Of a DNA stretch of 64,000 bases, positions 45,741 through 58,764 are shown piece by piece. The position numbers were made by a program, and so were the translations under genes. The DNA is taken from assembly GCA_030760725.1 (NCBI GenBank), contig JASWHV010000018.1:17206273-17270272 (forward strand). Direction: 5' to 3'. The DNA is from Neostapfia colusana. Taxonomy: Eukaryota; Streptophyta; Magnoliopsida; Poales; Poaceae. The notes under the pieces are model-generated. The model searched no databases. It was not told the origin of the DNA and saw nothing but the letters and a program-made list of their open reading frames with translations. Numbering within the stretch: the first letter of the stretch is position 1; each line of letters begins with the position of its first letter.

Positions 45741-46547
45741 ATGACGTGTACTCTTGCCAACCCGGATGTTGGGGGTACTAGTCAAGGGGGAGAGACCTCC
45801 CAACAGCCTCCCGAGGACTCCTCGGGACCGCAGCAGCAACAACAACAACAGCAAACACCGCCACCGCCACTGCCAACGGTTACATTGGCCGACATCGTCG
45901 CGGCAATGGCGGGTTCACATCAGCAGCACACGGAGTTGCTGCAAACGCTTATCGCCAATACGTCTTGCCCAGAGAGATGTCAAAACCGTGAGGGGCGTCA
46001 ACAGAGCTCCTACTCCGACTTCCTGGCGACTCATCCCCCTGTATTCTCAAGGGCGGATGAACCTCTTGACGCGGACAACTGGCTCCGCGCGATAGAGATG
46101 AAGTTCGTGCTGCTCCAGATAAGCGAGCAGCGCAAGACTCAGTTCGCGGTCCAGCAGCTTCAAGGATCCGCGAGCACGTGGTGGGCCAACCTCTGTGCTT
46201 CACAGCCCACCGACCGAGTGATGACCTGGACGGAGTTCCGGACGGCCTTCAGGGCCTATCATATACTGCCAGGTCTGATGAAAAGAAAGACGCAGGAGTT
46301 CTTACACCTGCAGCAAGGGAGCCGGAACGCGCTGGAATACTCCAGGGCGTTCAACGATCTCGCGCTCTACGCGTCGTATCACGCAGATACCAACGAGAAG
46401 CGGCGGGACCACTTTTACCAGGGGCTTAACCCGCTCCTGAAGGGCAAGTTGGCGATGTTCAATCGCGGCAGCCTCAACGACATCATTGATGCTGCGATTG
46501 TTCAGGAGGACTCCGGCAAGAAGTTAGCGGCGGCGGAGAGAAAGTGA
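45741..46547 (+). pseudogene. Element C gag
   Basis: The ATG at 45741 lies one base after an acceptor-like GAATTTCAG. The protein starts with a Pro/Gln-rich stretch (run of Q near 45830) followed by a Retrotrans_gag capsid region (YSDFLATHPPVFSRADEPLD, STWWANLCASQPTDRVMTW, EYSRAFNDLALYASYH). A TGA at 46545-46547 ends it; the frame continues in the same phase into the nucleocapsid and protease, so this is a nonsense mutation and not the natural end. Its sequence is recognisably related to, but well diverged from, B gag. Confidence 0.88.
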
Positions 46548-47798
46548 AGCGCGCCGCAGAGCAGCGGAGAAGGAGGCGGTCCTTCTCAGAAGTTTCGGAT
46601 GGTGAATCGCCCACCATCAGGTCCACGCTGGCAGCCACCACAGCGGTCGATGTCTTTCCGCAGTCGGCCGTACTCTTCACCGGCATTCAGGCCGGCACTG
46701 CCAGTACCACCTCCGCAACAACAGCAGCAGCGGGCGATGCCGCGTGCGTATGCACCTCAGCAACGCATGCCGGGCTTTCGTCCCCCGAGCACTACACCAG
46801 CAGCGGCCACATGTTACAAGTGTGGTCGTCCAGGACACTTCGCGAGCAGTTGCCCGGAGAGGCAAGGCGGCGGAGTGGCACCACAGTTTCCGGGGAGGAA
46901 TCAACCCCGGAACCCTACTAATGCGCGGCGGGAAAACCCTAGGCCCGGCACCGTCCACCAGCTTGCCATTGAGGACGTGCCGGAGGGCGAGCCAATCCTT
47001 GCGGGTATGTTCCAACTCCACCAGCATCCCGCTATAGTACTATTTGATTCAGGCGCCACGCATAGCTTCATTAGCCAAGCTTTCATTGATAAATATAGCT
47101 TGCAAATACTACCCACCGATAGTCCTTATGTGATCTGTTCGCCGGGTGGGAAAATTTCAGCAAGCATGATGGTCCCAAAAGCGCCATTGTGCTTAGAGGG
47201 TAGAGTCTACCCTACGTCTCTCATAATCTTAGAGGGACAAAAGGTCGATGTCATCTTAGGAATGTCATGGTTAACCCGCCACGGCGCTGTTTTAGACACC
47301 GTCCTTCGAGTTGTGCACTTGAACTCAGAAGTGCACGAGTCTCACTCATTATTTCTGCACAGTCCAGAAATAAAACTTCCAAGTGTCTATCAAGCCACAA
47401 CCATCAGATTGGAAGATATTCCAGTGGTCCGAGAGTTCCCTGATGTATTCCCGGAGGATTTGCCAGGGATGCCGCCTGATAGAGAGGTGGAGTTCAAGAT
47501 TGAACTTGCACCGGGAACCATGCCAATATCCCGAAGGCCGTACAAGATGGCGCCCAAGGAGTTGGCTGAACTGAAGACTCAGCTCACGGACCTTCTGGAG
47601 AAGGGTTTTATTAGGCCGAGCTCCTCGCCATGGGGCTGTTCGGCATTATTTGTCAAGAAGAAGGATGAGACGTTACGGCTTTGCGTGGACTATCGTCCAT
47701 TAAATGTCGTAACCATCAAGAACAAGTACCCATTGCCACGGATCGACATGTTGTTTGATCAGTTGGTCGAACAAGGATCTTTTCCAAGATGGATTTAA
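46548..47798 (+). pseudogene. Element C nucleocapsid, protease and start of RT
   Basis: In phase with gag after its TGA. It has a Pro/Gln-rich linker, a CCHC knuckle (CYKCGRPGHFASSC, 46812-46853), an aspartic protease with DSGA (47046-47057) and the RT N-terminus (GFIRPSSSPWGCSALFVKK, LRLCVDYRPLN). The frame is lost near 47770, where one base is missing relative to element A (CGAACAAGG against CGAAGCAAAG). Confidence 0.9.
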
Positions 47799-48796
47799 GA
47801 TCCGGGTATCATCAGATTAAGATGAGGGCTGAGGACATTCCAAAGACAGCTTTCTCAACAAGGTACGGACTTTATGAGTACCTGGTCATGTCCTTCGGCC
47901 TCACCAATGCTCCAGCTCACTTCATGTACTTAATGAATTCGGTATTCATGCCGGAGCTGGACAAGTTTGTCGTGGTCTTCATCGACGTTATCCTGGTATA
48001 TTCCAAATCGGAAGAAGATCACAAGAAGCATCTGCGTATAGTCTTGCAATGGCTGCGGGATCACAAGCTATACGCGAAATTCAGCAAATGCGAGTTCTGG
48101 ATATCGCAAGTGCCTTTTCTCGGGCATATCATCTCAGCGGAGGGTATCGCTGTAGACCCGAGCAAGATCACTCAAGTGCTGAATTGGAAATCCCCGAGAA
48201 CTGTTCACGAGGTACGGAGTTTCCTCGGACTCGCGGGATATTATCGGAGGTTCATTCCGAACTTCTCAAAGATTGGCGAGCCAATGACAGAGCTGCTGAA
48301 GAAGGCTACCAAATATGTTTGGAGTCCAGCATGTGAAGCAGCGTTCAAGGCTTTAGTCAAGCACCTGACAGCAGCACCGGTTTTGGCGCAGCCAGACACA
48401 ACAAAACCGTTCGATGTGTACTGCGATGCATCCGACATTGGGCTCGGATGTGTGCTGATGCAAGACCGAAGAGTGGTCACGTATGGATCACGGCAGCTTA
48501 GAAACCATGAGCAGAATTATCGAACCCACGACTTGGAGCTCGCTGCCGTGGTACTTGCCCTGAAGATGTGGAGGCACTACCTACTCGGTAACCTCGTACA
48601 TCTATATACCGACCACAAAAGCCTCAAGTACATATTCACTCAGAAGGAGCTGAACATGAGGCAACGAAGATGGTTAGAACTGATAAAGGATTACAAAATA
48701 GAGATCCATTATCATCCGGGCAAGGCAAACGTAGTGGCAGATGCGCTGAGCCGCAAGTCACACGTCAACAATCTGACCATCACACCGTTGGAATAG
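47772..48796 (+). pseudogene. Element C RT core and RNase H
   Basis: In the shifted frame, KMDLRSGYHQIKMRAED and the RNase H motifs (FDVYCDASDIGLGCVL, TDHKSLKYIFTQ) are complete. The RT catalytic box reads FIDV instead of FIDD (Asp to Val at 47987-47989), which should abolish polymerisation. A TAG at 48794-48796 replaces a Glu codon, and a two-base loss near 48833 shifts the frame again before integrase. Confidence 0.9.
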
Positions 48797-48839
48797 AGCG
48801 AACCACCACTACATGTGATTCCACACGGAGCTCTACAAC

Positions 48840-49802
48840 CTGGCTTTGATCCCCACCATCCGTGAAGAGATAGCGGCAGCTCAGAAACATGACAATGGCA
48901 TGTCGCACTTGCGGAGACGTGTAGACAGTGGGGAGTTGAGATGTTTCCGGAAGGACGGAGACGGCGTCCTATGGTTCAAGGATCGGATCGTCGTACCCCG
49001 TAACCAGGAATTACGGAAGAAAATTTTTGATGGGGCTCACTTATCAAAACTTTCTATTCACCCCGGCAGCAACAAGATGTATCAAGAACTCAGAAGAAAG
49101 TTTTGGTGGACACGGATGAAGCGTGAGATTGCAAAATACGTGTCCGAGTGTGATACATGTCGAAGGGTGAAGGCAGACCATATGCGGAAACCGGGACTGC
49201 TGCAACCACTGGGCATTCCTGCCTGGAAATGGGAGGATGTGAGCATGGACTTCATCGTCAGTTTACCCACCACCTTGCAAAAACATGATTCTGTGTGGGT
49301 GATCGTCGATCGGCTCACCAAAGTTGCCCATTTCATCCCGGTCAACACCAACTACAATGCCAAGAAGTACGCTGAACTGTACATCTCACGGATCCTATGC
49401 TTGTACGGCGTACCCCGTACCATCATATCGGATCAGGGCACTTTATTTGTGTCCCGTTTTTGGGAGCAGCTACACGCTGCCTTGGGGACGAAGCTGATCC
49501 GTAGTTCAGCATACCACCCGCAGACGGATGGACAAACCGAGCGGGTAAATCAGATCCTAGAAGACATGCTACGAGCTTGCGCTATCAACCACGGCAAGAA
49601 TTGGGATGATCACTTGCTGTTAGCCGAGTTCTCATACAATAATGGGTACCAAGCCAGCATCAAGATGGCACCTTACGAGACGCTATATGGTAGGAAGTGC
49701 CGCACACCATTGAACTGGTGTGAGTCTGGCGAAAGGGTTACCTTCGGGATTGACCTCGTCAACAACGCGGAAGAAAAGGTTCGACTGATTCAGGCGAATC
49801 TA
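48840..49802 (+). pseudogene. Element C integrase, cut by element D
   Basis: The zinc region (KLSIHPGSNKMYQELRR, YVSECDTCRRVKADH) and the DDE core (VSMDFIVSLP, TIISDQGTLFVSRFWEQ, QTDGQTERVNQ) are all present with the catalytic residues kept. The frame is open to the insertion site of D; the target bases ATCTA (49798-49802) are repeated at 63178-63182, where the gene continues. Confidence 0.9.
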
Positions 49803-52800
49803 TGTAACAGCTCTGATGCCATGTGTAAAAGGCTCAGATACCACGCTGAGACGGCCCCACTGGACCTCGTCGGGTGGTGCCGTGTTATGCGGCACCCAAC
49901 AGCACACGGGTCGATGAACACACATCATATTACATAAATAGTTTGCGGAAGCGTACAAGATTCTTTTACAAATAAATATATATCAGAGTAAACTACAGCG
50001 GAAGACTATCACTCTCACGATTCATATCTAAACTAGCAACAAAGAAACAGTCCAGCCCGCGGACGTTTCTTACTAGCAACACGAAGATCAATCTGCAGCG
50101 GCGAGGATGCTCTTTGAGTAAACACTCGGAGGTTCCCGAGTCTCATCGGCATCCCTTCTCATAAGCATCGAGTCAAATACCTGCAAAACAACTCGGATAG
50201 CATCCGTGAGCATAACGCTCAGCAAGACTTAACCGTCACCCTAAACATGAAACTCTAAGTGAGGTTATGAACCTAACATAGGATGGCATAAGCATAATTA
50301 AACTCGCCTAACAGTGAATCCTTACTTTCAGGTATTAATTGCGGCATTTTAAGTAACCCTGGGCACGCCACATCGGGAGTCCACAATCAAACAAGAAACG
50401 CTTTCCCCCGATGTAAATTGCTCATGGCATAAAAGAATCGAGTTTGCACTAGCCTATTCATCAAGCTTCAATACAAGGTAGAAGAATACTTCACATCAAA
50501 ATGATTAGTTCCTTTCTCATGCAAGTTCTTACTACGTCACGACTGTGAGAACAAGTATGCTCGGTCCATTCCGCGAGCGACGGTGATTCGAATCAATAAC
50601 ACCCGGACTACACGACACGTACGCCCGTACTCGACGTTGTCAACAACAACCATCACTGACGTCGTACGTGGCGCCTTTCCCCCGTTTCACCCCCGCTGAA
50701 TCGATCAAGTCGCCCCGTACAGTAGCTACTCTCATGGTGCACCTTCCGACGTGAGATGTCATGAGAATATTCCCCACATACTGCACACCGGCCGTCCGCC
50801 TGAGGCGACCCGAAAAGTCCCAACGACAGCTTCTCGAGGTACATCGGTTTACTGGGTCCCATATAGCCAGCATGAGTCCGGTACACAACTCAAACTTGTT
50901 CAACAGGGCCGCATACGGATCGGTCCTTGACCGACACGGACAGGTCTACAGCACCCAGGCCCCTATGTCCTGCTGCTCCTACAACCTTCCGGTCTCAACT
51001 TTAACTTGCTAATTCAATTACGAACCAATCCCGTATGCCCCTGTTGTTCCTAAATCTGCGAGTAGCATTTCACCACTCGACTTCTACCGAACCGTACTTA
51101 AGCATGGCAGTTCTACACGGTAAAAGACACCTACCCAATACTCCATGGGTCATTTGGCTATGCAAGAGGAGTATCAATCACTAGACCTAATGCACAGTTC
51201 ATATCATGACCGAAAGTGAGTACAAAATAAAAACTTAACAGCTGTTAAATGCAAACCGGAGCTTGCCTGTTTTACAGGGTAGTCGTATATAAGCAGTTAG
51301 TATCCTTACAGATCCACCCTTGACTCTCCGGAGCTTGATCCACTTCGATGAATCACTCCTTTGAGTCCCCTTCGTTGTGGTTCTATTGAGATGCATATGC
51401 ACATGTTTTATAGACTGTAATGGAAAGAAGTTATAGAATTAATCTCTTAGTAACAGAGGTTGTGTGGAAAAGCCAAGCATGGCTTGGTTTGCCTCTGTTG
51501 TGCAAAGAACAGAAATAAACTAATTAGTCCTAAAGGCTTTAGCTATACACTAACCCTTTTCTCTAATGAACATAATAGATAAGCTGAAAACATTTGAGTG
51601 CAACTGAAGAACAAGAACTCCAATGGCCTCAAAACTTTTACAGCAGGTTCTATACTACCTAAGGATTTAGCTTGCCAAATTGCAGCAAATGTGGAGTCAT
51701 ATTGTGTCCTCCATAATTCTCACAATATCTCTTATGTATTTTTCCCTTATACATAAGTATGGAGAATAATAACAGGGAGTTCCAGGACTCATCTTGGGCT
51801 GATAATTTACATGTGAGTTCTTCATCACATGAGAGTCATCTGGTCCAAAATTCAGCCCTTTTACTTGGGTAGTTCTCCCAGAACAATTCTTTAAGCATTT
51901 GTACTCAATAGAATTAATTCTGTAGTAATGTGCATTTTCATGCCCAACTAAGTGAACTACAATTCCAAGTATGTCCCAGAGAGCTTGCCTAAACTTTACT
52001 ATGATTTTTGGAGCTATGGATTGCTCAGAACAGATTTTTGAAGTGGGAAACATTTTCTGAAAATGTTTCTGGACTCTTATGAACACAGCAGATTGTTTTT
52101 AGCAAATTCCTACTCAAATGTGCTGAAACTTTTCTATAATGTCAACAATATGCCAAAAAATATTCTGGCAAAATTTGGGTATTTTTGGATAAACCAAACT
52201 CCCTCAATAATTCTTTTTCAGAAAAAATTCCAAGAATTTTCCAGAATTACATAATTCGTTTCATACAAATTGGGTTGTAGATTTGGACAGAGCTATTCAA
52301 TATGAATCCAACCCAATTTGAATCACTAAATTTGGGGATTCCTAGCAAGAGTTATGAGGTTCTAAAGTTTGGGGAAAAATTCTGAAATTGACCTCTGTTT
52401 ATTTTCCCATTTTCAGAGACATGAGGAATTAACACCACATTTGGCCAAGCAAATGAGGTCCAATGCTTCTGAAAATTTTACTGGAGTTCACGTATTTTTG
52501 GAAGACTCTCCTGCCCAAATTTGGGGATTTTCCAATACATAGAACTCCTGGAAAAATTCCCACCAGCTTTTCCTTCTATGAATTAATGAGCCAAAACCAT
52601 GGGTTTTCATAATTATTGGGTTGTACCTCTGGATAGTACTATCTTAGAGGAATCCAACAAAATTTGTCTCACTATTTTTGGAGCTTCCTACACCAAGTTA
52701 TGCATTTTACAAGTTTGCACAACTCTCTGTTTGATTTTAAACAGCACAGTCGCATGTGGGGCCCACGGGTCAGGTGCTTCTTGAACCTCCCGCCAGATCC

Positions 52801-54204
52801 CGCGGGTGCACACAGGCAGAAAACTTGGCATGGCTCGTTCTCTCTCATTTCTCCACCAAATGAGCTCCGGTTTCGCCCTACATGCTCCTGGGAACGTGGC
52901 GCAACTGCCTGACAAGGTTTCCCCGCGTGAAAACGGCTGTAGGTGGGTCAGCACCGGCGGGGCGGCTCGGGAGCTCGACATGGACGCATTCCAGCGTGTC
53001 CAAGGCATCTCCCGGCGAGCTATGATGTCCTACAGCATCCCTATGGTTCTAGAAACATGGAACGGGGATCAGATCATGCAGGAAGTGGCTGCAACCTAGT
53101 CGTCACCGTGGACCGTGGCAGTTTTGGCCGCCGGCGATGATTTCTCGTCACCCGGGGCATAGGAGGGTCGGTTTCCTTTGGTTTTCGGCATGGAAGGGCG
53201 CTAGGGCATCTAGTTGCTGTGGTTTGAATTGTAGGAGGTGTGATCAATCGGTTTGGGAGAATTTCCCGAATTAAACACATGCTGTTCTATACGTGCGCCG
53301 GTGCCAAAACTCGAATTCCGGCGAGCCGGCGTCGGGGGAGAGCAAGAGGACGACGGGATGAGGATCAGTACCTCCTGGCGCACCTCTGTGACCTCTTGAG
53401 CCTGCCGGAGAGGTGCTGGGCTGGCCGGGAGACAGGGGCAGTGGAGCAGCGCCGATGAGGTGCTCTGCTCTCGGTTTCTTTGCGAGGAGGAGAAAGCAAT
53501 TGTGCCTTGCTTTGGCCGGGGGCGCACGTTATCACGTTGGGGGTGCGGCCAGGACCGACCCCAGGGCGCCAGCGCATGGAGACCGGCAGCAGGAGCTGTC
53601 ACCGGCAAGCTGCTCGGTGGCGCTCGCGAGCTGCTCGGGAAAAGTCCCCACCGAGAGCAAAACTTAGGGAGTAAGTCTCCTCCTTTAGCTATATGACCTG
53701 TGGGTCCCACCCCCCATTTCTTCACCAAATATCCTCTCAAGCTGATCTTTTCACTCCCAAAAATGCTAAATTTTAAAAAGGTGGGCTAGAATTTGAATGC
53801 TTCATATTTAGTTTGAATTTGCAAGACTAAATCTGAATTTGGTTTAGAATTTGCAATTTCTTCTCTTTAGCTCTCCTTTGAGCCCACCCTACAATTGAAA
53901 AGTTGGTGATAACCTTTTCCCTAAAAACTCAACTATATGGCTGCATGTTAATTCAAAGTTTTTGGGTCACCATATGTGTGAACTTTGAATTTCAAATCTG
54001 AATTTTAAACTTACATGCAAAGAGGTATTTAACTCCTTATTGGTTCAACACTTTTAAATAAAAAGGTGAACCTCATGTTGGATGTTCATCCATGTATTAC
54101 TTTGCATGAAGAAAAGTTTTAGCAAGTCCCATTTTTCCTGTCATTGCCACACATATGAACTCAAACCATAGTTTTTATTCATACACATTTTTGGGACTTT
54201 TACA
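49803..54204 (-). repeat. 3' LTR of element D
   Basis: On the minus strand it starts TGTAAAAGTCCC at 54204. It ends with two tandem primer-site-like units, TGGTATCTGAGC (49843-49832) and TGGCATCAGAGC (49821-49810), the last followed by TGTTACA. It is clearly related to the B LTR but diverged, for example in the GC-rich middle (52740-53660) and in lacking the ATGGATGATCATCCAT palindrome. Confidence 0.92.
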
Positions 54205-54239
54205 TTCCTCCCCCCTTAAAAGAATCTCGTCCCGAGATT
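54205..54239 (-). promoter_or_regulatory. Element D polypurine tract and hairpin
   Basis: AAGGGGGGAGGAA (54217-54205) and the AATCTCGGGACGAGATT hairpin (54239-54223), identical to those of element B. Confidence 0.85.
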
Positions 54240-54268
54240 ACAAAAGAGGAACGCGACGGGAGAGGTAA

Positions 54269-57200
54269 TTACAAACTGTACAAAGATAAAAGTTCCGGGT
54301 AGTTGGTGCGGAGATAATCTTCACTTTCCCACGTCGCCTCTTCCGCGGTGTGATTAGTCCACAGTATCTTGAAAAATCGGATCGTCCGGTTCCGGGTTAC
54401 CCGGGTCTTTTCATCCAAAATCTGGACCGGTCGCTCGGTGTAGGTCAGGTCCGGTTTCAACTCGTCGATGTCCTCAGTGCGAACAGCAGCGGTGAATTTG
54501 AGGCACTTCCGCGGCTGTGATACATGAAATACATCATGAACACCCACCAAACTTGCCGGTAATTCCAGCCGGTAGGCTACGGGTCCGCACTTCTCCGTGA
54601 TAGCGAAAGGACCAATAAAACGGGGAGCGAGTTTCCCCTTTACACCGAACCGGTGAATTCCCTTCATCGGAGATACACGAAGATATACGTGCTCTCCGAC
54701 GTCAAAATGTAATGGCCTACGCCTTTGATTGGCGTAGCTCTTCTGTCGGGATTGGGCAGCCTTTAAGTTCTCTTGCATCAACCGAACTCGGTCTTCGGCT
54801 TCGTTGACAAGATCAATCCCAAACAGAACTCTTTCGCCGGACTCACACCAATTCAGTGGTGTGCGACACTTCCGGCCATAGAGAGCTTCATACGGTGCCA
54901 TTTTAATACTCGCTTGATAACCGTTGTTGTATGAAAACTCCGCCAGCGGTAGGTGATCGTCCCAATTCCTACTGTGGTGGATGGCACATGCTCTCAACAT
55001 GTCCTCGAGCACTTGATTCACCCTCTCAGTTTGTCCATCGGTTTGAGGGTGATATGCGGAGCTTCTAATTATCTTGGTGCCCAACGAGGCATGCAGCTGC
55101 TCCCAAAACCGAGCAACGAACAATGCACCTCGATCTGAGATGATGGTCTTCGGGACACCATGTGAACATATAATTCCGGAGATGAATAACTCCGCATATT
55201 GCCTTGCTCGATAATGAGTTTTTACCAGTATGAAATGAGCTGATTTCGTCAACCGGTCGACGATCACCCATATCGAGTCATGCTTCTTGGATGTGAGTGG
55301 TAATCCGAGGATGAAGTCCATACTCACATCCTCCCATTTCCACGCCGGAATCTTTAAAGGTTGTAGCGGTCCGGCTTTCCACATATGATCAGCCTTGACC
55401 CGTCTACACGTATCGCATTCGGATACATATTTAGCAATCTCCCTCTTCATCCTCGTCCACCAAAATTTCTGTTTCAAATCTTGGTACATCTTGTTACTTC
55501 CGGGATGAATGGAAAACTTAGACAGGTGGGCTTCATCCAAGATCTTCTTCCGGAGTTTCATATTACGCGGTACCACTATACGGTCGTTAAACCATATCGT
55601 ACCGTTCTCATCCTTCCGGAAACATTTCACCTCTCCGTTGTCCAGTCTTCTCCGTATGTGAGACATGCCTCTGTCTCTTCTTTGAGCCTCAACAATCTCT
55701 TCACGGATTGTTGGAATGAGCACGAGATTATAAAGCGCGCCATACGGAATGACACGGAGGCTTGGTTCTTAGTCTTCTAACTCAGCAGCCGCTAAGTTGT
55801 GAACATGGGCCTTCCGACTCAGCGCGTCGGCAACCACGTTTGCTTTTCCTGGATGATAGTGGATCTCAATTTCATAATCATTGATGAGCTCCAACCATCT
55901 CCGTTGTCTCATATTTAGCTCCTTCTGCGTGAAGATATACTTCATGCTTTTGTGGTCGGTGTAGAGGTGAACAAGATTACCCAGTAGGTAATGCCTCCAC
56001 ATCTTTAACGCCAACACCACAGCAGCAAGCTCAAGATCGTGAGTTGGATAATGCTGCTCGTGGTTTCGCAGTTGACGAGACCCATAGGCGACTACACGCC
56101 CTTCTTGCATCAGAACGCAGCCGAGACCGATGCCGGATGCATCACAGTATACATCGAATGGCTTCGTCGTGTCCGGCTGAGCAAGAACTGGAGCCGTTGT
56201 GAGATGTTTCACCAAAGTTTTGAATGCGGCTTCACATGCTGCATTCCACATGTATTTAGTGCCCTTCTTCAGCAGCTCCGTCATTGGTTTAGCAATCTTT
56301 GAGAAGCTCGGAATAAACCTCCGATAATACCCCGCTAAACCTAGGAAACTTCGGACCTCGTGGACTGATTTGGGAGGTTCCCACTTCAGCACTTGTTCAA
56401 CCTTGCTGGGGTCCACGGCAATACCTTCTGCTGAAATAATATGGCCAAGGAAAGGCACTTGATCAATCCAAAATTCGCACTTGCTGAACTTGGCATACAA
56501 TTGGTGCTCCCGTAACCGTTGTAGCACAGTACGCAGATGTTCAGCGTGCTCTTCTTCCGATTTGGAGTAAACCAATATGTCATCGATGAATACCACGACG
56601 AACTTGTCTAACTCCGGCATGAACACAGAATTCATCAAAGACATGAAGTGTGCCGGAGCGTTGGTTAATCCAAATGACATGACGAGGTACTCGTAGAGTC
56701 CGTATCTCGTCGAGAAAGCTGTCTTCGGTATGTCCTCCGGTCGGATCTTGATTTGATGATAGCCCGACCGAAGATCCATCTTCGAAAATACCTTTGCACC
56801 CAAAAGTTGATCAAACAGGATGTCAATGCGAGGCAAAGGATACTTGTTCTTGATCGTGACAGCGTTGAGAGGATGATAATCAACACATAGCCATAGTGTT
56901 TCGTCCTTCTTCTTAACGAACAGCGCTGAGCAACTCCAAGGTGAAGAACTTGGTCGTATGAAACCCTTGCTCATGAGTTCATTCAGTTGCTCCTTCAACT
57001 CTGCTAGCTCATTAGGTGCCATCTTGTAAGGCCTTCGTGAAATAGGCGTCGTTCCCGGCGCCAGTTCAATTTTGAACTCGACGTCCCGTTCGGGCGGCAT
57101 GCCCGGTAAGTCATCGGGAAATACGTCGGGATAATCACGTACCACCGGAATATCTTCAAGCTTCAGCGCTTCCGTGTGGTAGGCCTCTACCATATCTGGA

Positions 57201-57439
57201 TCTTCGCTGTCTAAAAACAGCGTGTGCTGTCCGTGAATCGGAGAGTCAATCTGGACAGTCCGGTTACCGATATTGAGAACGGCACCATGACGATTTAACC
57301 AAGACATCCCCAATATAATGTCTATCTTCTGCCTATCCAACATAAGCAGTCCCTCATTCTGTACAGAACAGACCTTTATGTACTTAACCCAGAATTTGAT
57401 CAATTTATTAGCATTTTCATAACTCAAGTTGAATACCAA
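54269..57439 (-). pseudogene. Element D pol with gag-protease deletion
   Basis: The minus-strand frame enters from leader sequence and joins the protease after its active site at 57344-57337. It then runs through RT (FIDD intact), RNase H (TDHKSMKYIFTQKE), integrase (VSMDFILGLP, ISDRGALFVARFW, QTDGQTERVNQ, all three catalytic residues kept) and a chromodomain (ILWTNHTAEEATWESEDY). A single TAA at 55771-55769 between RNase H and integrase, a Glu codon in B, is the only stop. The DSGA protease motif, CCHC knuckle and capsid are absent. It could only move with proteins from another copy. Confidence 0.92.
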
Positions 57440-58749
57440 AGTTAAAGTTAACTTCAGTATATTTTCAACGAGTACTCACATGCCCCTGGATCATCTCTGG
57501 AACAAAAGTTAGGATTGTTCAAAGTTGACAGAATGTTCTGGCTAATTTTTTTTTTGCCAGCACCTCCTTTGTATGTGGCTGTTTTCATCACAGTTTTACA
57601 TACAACTGGGATACAATTCTGAACAAACTATGAACTACAAAATCGTTGTAAGTTTCATAAGCTTTCCAACGGTGTATCATATGACCCTTAGAAATGTCTC
57701 TACAGATTGTGACGGCTAATTTACAGCAACATCCAGAGAAGTTTGCAGCTGCTCTGTTTTCTGAACAGTTTGCATTCAACTGGACATTCAACCAATTTGA
57801 TGTCTGATTTGGCTCTGGAGTTCTACAGAAAAGTTGTAGAGCACTTTATAACCTTTCCAGAACTGTATCAAACACCTCCATTGGGTCAAGCCAATCAGAG
57901 TTACGCTCTGTTAAAGTTCGGCAAAACTTCTGCCAGAACAGAGCACTCTATTTTTTAGATCAAAAGAAGCCTAGTAATTCTCTTCTTTGAAACTTAGTTC
58001 AAATGAAGAGTTCAGTAACTAATATGTGCTTTATCACATCCATTTTTAGTTTGGAAGTTAGTCATGAATGATTTCTTCATAGGTAAGAATACTATCCAGT
58101 GTTGTACGGTGACGATGCACCGTAAGACATATGACGGTACTACGTTGCCTCACCAAAGAAAAACCTAACCGGATTACACCGGCATATACGTATCATTAGG
58201 TGGCACTAAAACGATCACTCGCAAACGTGTTCTACATGTACTAAGGTTTTCGTGGTTAGTACCTACATAAAACACACTCAATCATCAGGTTCGGCTGCAC
58301 ACCGAACCCGGTATCCATAACAGTTTGTACACCCGGCCGTCATCACTCGCCCAGGTGTTCTCAAGCCAAACACGCCTTGAGCTACGTGTTCACGTTACTG
58401 ACCACGTGACGGGGTCTCCCAAATTGCACCACGCACGCCTGGGACAGACGCTGCTCGAATACCCCAAACAACATGAAGAGTCGTAGAGGATACTAAAGCG
58501 AGTCGGGTTACCTGCCACCCGTGAGGCTCCACCCTTCAGCTTGTGCACACTGGTGGACAGCGCATACGTACACCCCCCAAGACATAGACGTCCCGAGATG
58601 CACGATTTTCTGACATAACACATAAGTTAGATAGCCACCTTCATAATATGCTAATAATAGTCCTTATGTGGGCCTAGTACCGTTATCTCACCGTATCCTA
58701 AGTTTTTGACATAATATGATGCTCAATCCGTGCTCTGTTCCCAAACCTG
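57440..58749 (-). other. Element D leader remnant
   Basis: It matches the B leader (31750-33131) closely, including blocks around CACCGTAAGACATATGACGG (58120) and TTCACGTTACTGACCACGTG (58390). It holds no gene. It joins protease sequence directly at the deletion point. Confidence 0.85.
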
Positions 58750-58761
58750 GCTCTAATACCA
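58750..58761 (-). other. Element D primer-binding site, one mismatch
   Basis: TGGTATTAGAGC, three bases after the LTR end; one C-to-T change from the iMet complement. Two more primer-like units lie upstream inside the LTR at a 22-base spacing. Confidence 0.85.
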
Positions 58762-58764
58762 TGC

